The notes beneath the pieces are model-generated. The model had not been told where the DNA came from. It saw only the letters and a program-made list of their open reading frames with translations, and ran no database searches. A stretch of DNA of 6,755 nucleotides from Deltaproteobacteria bacterium UBA3076 (GTDB taxonomy: Bacteria; Desulfobacterota; Dissulfuribacteria; Dissulfuribacterales; UBA3076): assembly GCA_002367355.1 (NCBI GenBank), contig DFBQ01000146.1, forward strand, positions 4,331-11,085, in the 5' to 3' direction. This document shows, in pieces, positions 5,919 through 6,755 of this stretch. The translations under genes and the position numbers were made by a program. Numbering within the stretch: position 1 is the stretch's first letter; the number at the start of each line of letters is the position of its first letter.

Positions 5919-6706
5919 TATCTCTTATAAATTAACAGCAGGCCTTCTAAAACAAGGTCTGGCAATACTGTTTCTACTAGAGAACAATGCGGGACTATTA
6001 TCGGTGCCAGTCCTCCTGTAGCTATTACCCTGGGCTTTTGAGTAAATTCCGTTAAAAGACGACTTATGATTCCGTCTGTCAGGCCGGCAAAGCCATAGAT
6101 GATACCGGCCTTGATTGCCGAAGCAGTGTCCTGACCCAGGGCGGTTTCAGGTTTGGCGAAAAGTTCCACCCTTGGGAGTCTGGATGTACCCTTAAAAAGG
6201 GCCTCTGCCGCAAGGAGCAAGCCGGGAGCTATGGAACCACCCATGTATTCACCCTTTGATGATACGCAGTCGAAAGTTGTTGCGGTTCCATAATCGACTA
6301 TAATCACGGCATTTTTGTACCTTGAGTATGCAGCCAGAGAGTTTACGAGCCGGTCTGCTCCTACTTCATAGGGGCGCTTATAAAGGATGGGCATTCCGAC
6401 AGGTACATCTTCCTGGACTACAAGGGCCCTTTTTTTCATATAATGGAGAGTTAATTCCTCCCAGCTATGTATTAAGGGGGGTACAACACAGGATATCACT
6501 ACGTCCCCAATATCTTTTAGTTCTATTTCTGTAAGCCGGCACAACTGGTCCAAAGACACGGCCAATTCATCAGAAGTGGCTTCCTTATCCGTGCGAATTC
6601 GCCAGTTTTTGAGAAGGGAGTCATCCTGGAAAAGGCCGATTACAGTGTGTGTGTTTCCAATATCTACAGCCAGGAAGTATTCACCAGATTGTCTGCTATT
6701 TCCCAT
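5900..6706 (-). CDS. coaX: Type III pantothenate kinase
   Basis: CoaX phosphorylates pantothenate with ATP, the first committed step of coenzyme A synthesis, in the cytosol. Unlike type I enzymes, this class is generally not inhibited by CoA. The 268-residue protein has the normal length and the ASKHA-fold motifs: the N-terminal phosphate loop VDIGNTHTVIGLF (14-26), YEVGADRLVN (113-122) with the pantothenate-binding GADR, VDYGTATTFD (137-146) with the expected catalytic-type D138, GGSIAPG (156-162) and ATGGLA (229-234). The ATG at 6706 leaves a short polar leader (MGNSRQSGEY) before the first strand and is preceded by AGGAG eleven bases upstream. The gene converges on waaA and appears to be a separate unit. 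Its stop codon and its ribosome binding site both touch copies of the same repeat family, in opposite orientation. The upstream neighbour lies outside the window. Confidence 0.95.
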   Translation of the reverse strand: MGNSRQSGEYFLAVDIGNTHTVIGLFQDDSLLKNWRIRTDKEATSDELAVSLDQLCRLTEIELKDIGDVVISCVVPPLIHSWEELTLHYMKKRALVVQEDVPVGMPILYKRPYEVGADRLVNSLAAYSRYKNAVIIVDYGTATTFDCVSSKGEYMGGSIAPGLLLAAEALFKGTSRLPRVELFAKPETALGQDTASAIKAGIIYGFAGLTDGIISRLLTEFTQKPRVIATGGLAPIIVPHCSLVETVLPDLVLEGLLLIYKRYVNSGE

Positions 6707-6717
6707 GGTGGATATAA

Positions 6718-6722
6718 CTCCT
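6718..6722 (-). promoter_or_regulatory. Ribosome binding site of coaX
   Basis: AGGAG on the - strand lies eleven bases before the ATG at 6706, slightly far but the only candidate. Its first two bases (6721-6722) belong to the flanking repeat copy. Confidence 0.55.
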
Positions 6723-6755
6723 GTAACTATTCAGGTTGAAGACTGAAGGCTGAAG
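6721..6755 (+). repeat. Copy 3 of the coaX-flanking repeat, running off the window
   Basis: The head (6721-6741) is identical to 5731-5751. It is followed by the tandem heptamers GAAGACT (6738-6744), GAAGGCT (6745-6751) and a partial GAAG (6752-6755) at the window edge. It probably continues outside. It is inverted relative to copy 2 at the other end of coaX. Confidence 0.85.

Noticed and set aside
6322..6534. 70-codon open frame on the + strand inside coaX
   Set aside because: It is antisense to the GADR and central region of coaX, with no ribosome binding site or family match.
5731..6755. Spaced repeats around coaX as a CRISPR array
   Set aside because: There are only three copies, in mixed orientation and irregularly spaced, with a whole gene between two of them.

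Overview
The window is a compact block of core genes from a Gram-negative bacterium that makes lipopolysaccharide. Seven genes run head-to-tail on the + strand: heptose-7-phosphate kinase (rfaE1), a DUF4416 protein, a YicC/YloC-family endoribonuclease, a RemA/DUF370 protein, guanylate kinase (gmk), the 23S rRNA 2'-O-methyltransferase RlmB, and Kdo transferase (waaA). An eighth gene, type III pantothenate kinase (coaX), lies on the - strand and converges on waaA. The split heptose kinase with no fused nucleotidyltransferase domain, the DUF4416 gene, the yicC-remA-gmk order and the intergenic repeat style together suggest a Desulfobacterota (former Deltaproteobacteria) genome. That placement is inferred from gene content and remembered families, not from a search.

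Layout: 16-2651 holds rfaE1, DUF4416 and yicC. A roughly 125-bp imperfect palindromic repeat fills the gap before yicC and creates a false in-frame N-terminal extension of 42 codons. 2670-4357 holds remA, gmk and rlmB with gaps of only about 15-25 bases, so co-transcription is likely. 4358-4426 is a structured leader with two perfect hairpins and a near-consensus ribosome binding site for waaA (4427-5710). 5711-5899 is a non-coding gap between convergent genes made largely of repeat fragments. 5900-6706 is coaX (- strand), and the window ends inside another repeat copy just upstream of it.

How the genes fit together: rfaE1 and waaA both serve the inner core of LPS (ADP-heptose supply; Kdo transfer to lipid A). 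gmk, yicC and rlmB serve nucleotide and RNA metabolism. remA is a small DNA-binding-type protein whose position between yicC and gmk matches the well-known yloC-remA-gmk order of Firmicutes. coaX catalyses the first step of coenzyme A synthesis.

The coding content is ordinary. What stands out is that three different repeat families sit exactly on gene borders here. The coaX-associated family has one copy overlapping the coaX stop codon, an inverted copy overlapping its Shine-Dalgarno sequence, and a third copy just after waaA. I saw no tRNA, rRNA, CRISPR array, transposase or phage gene.
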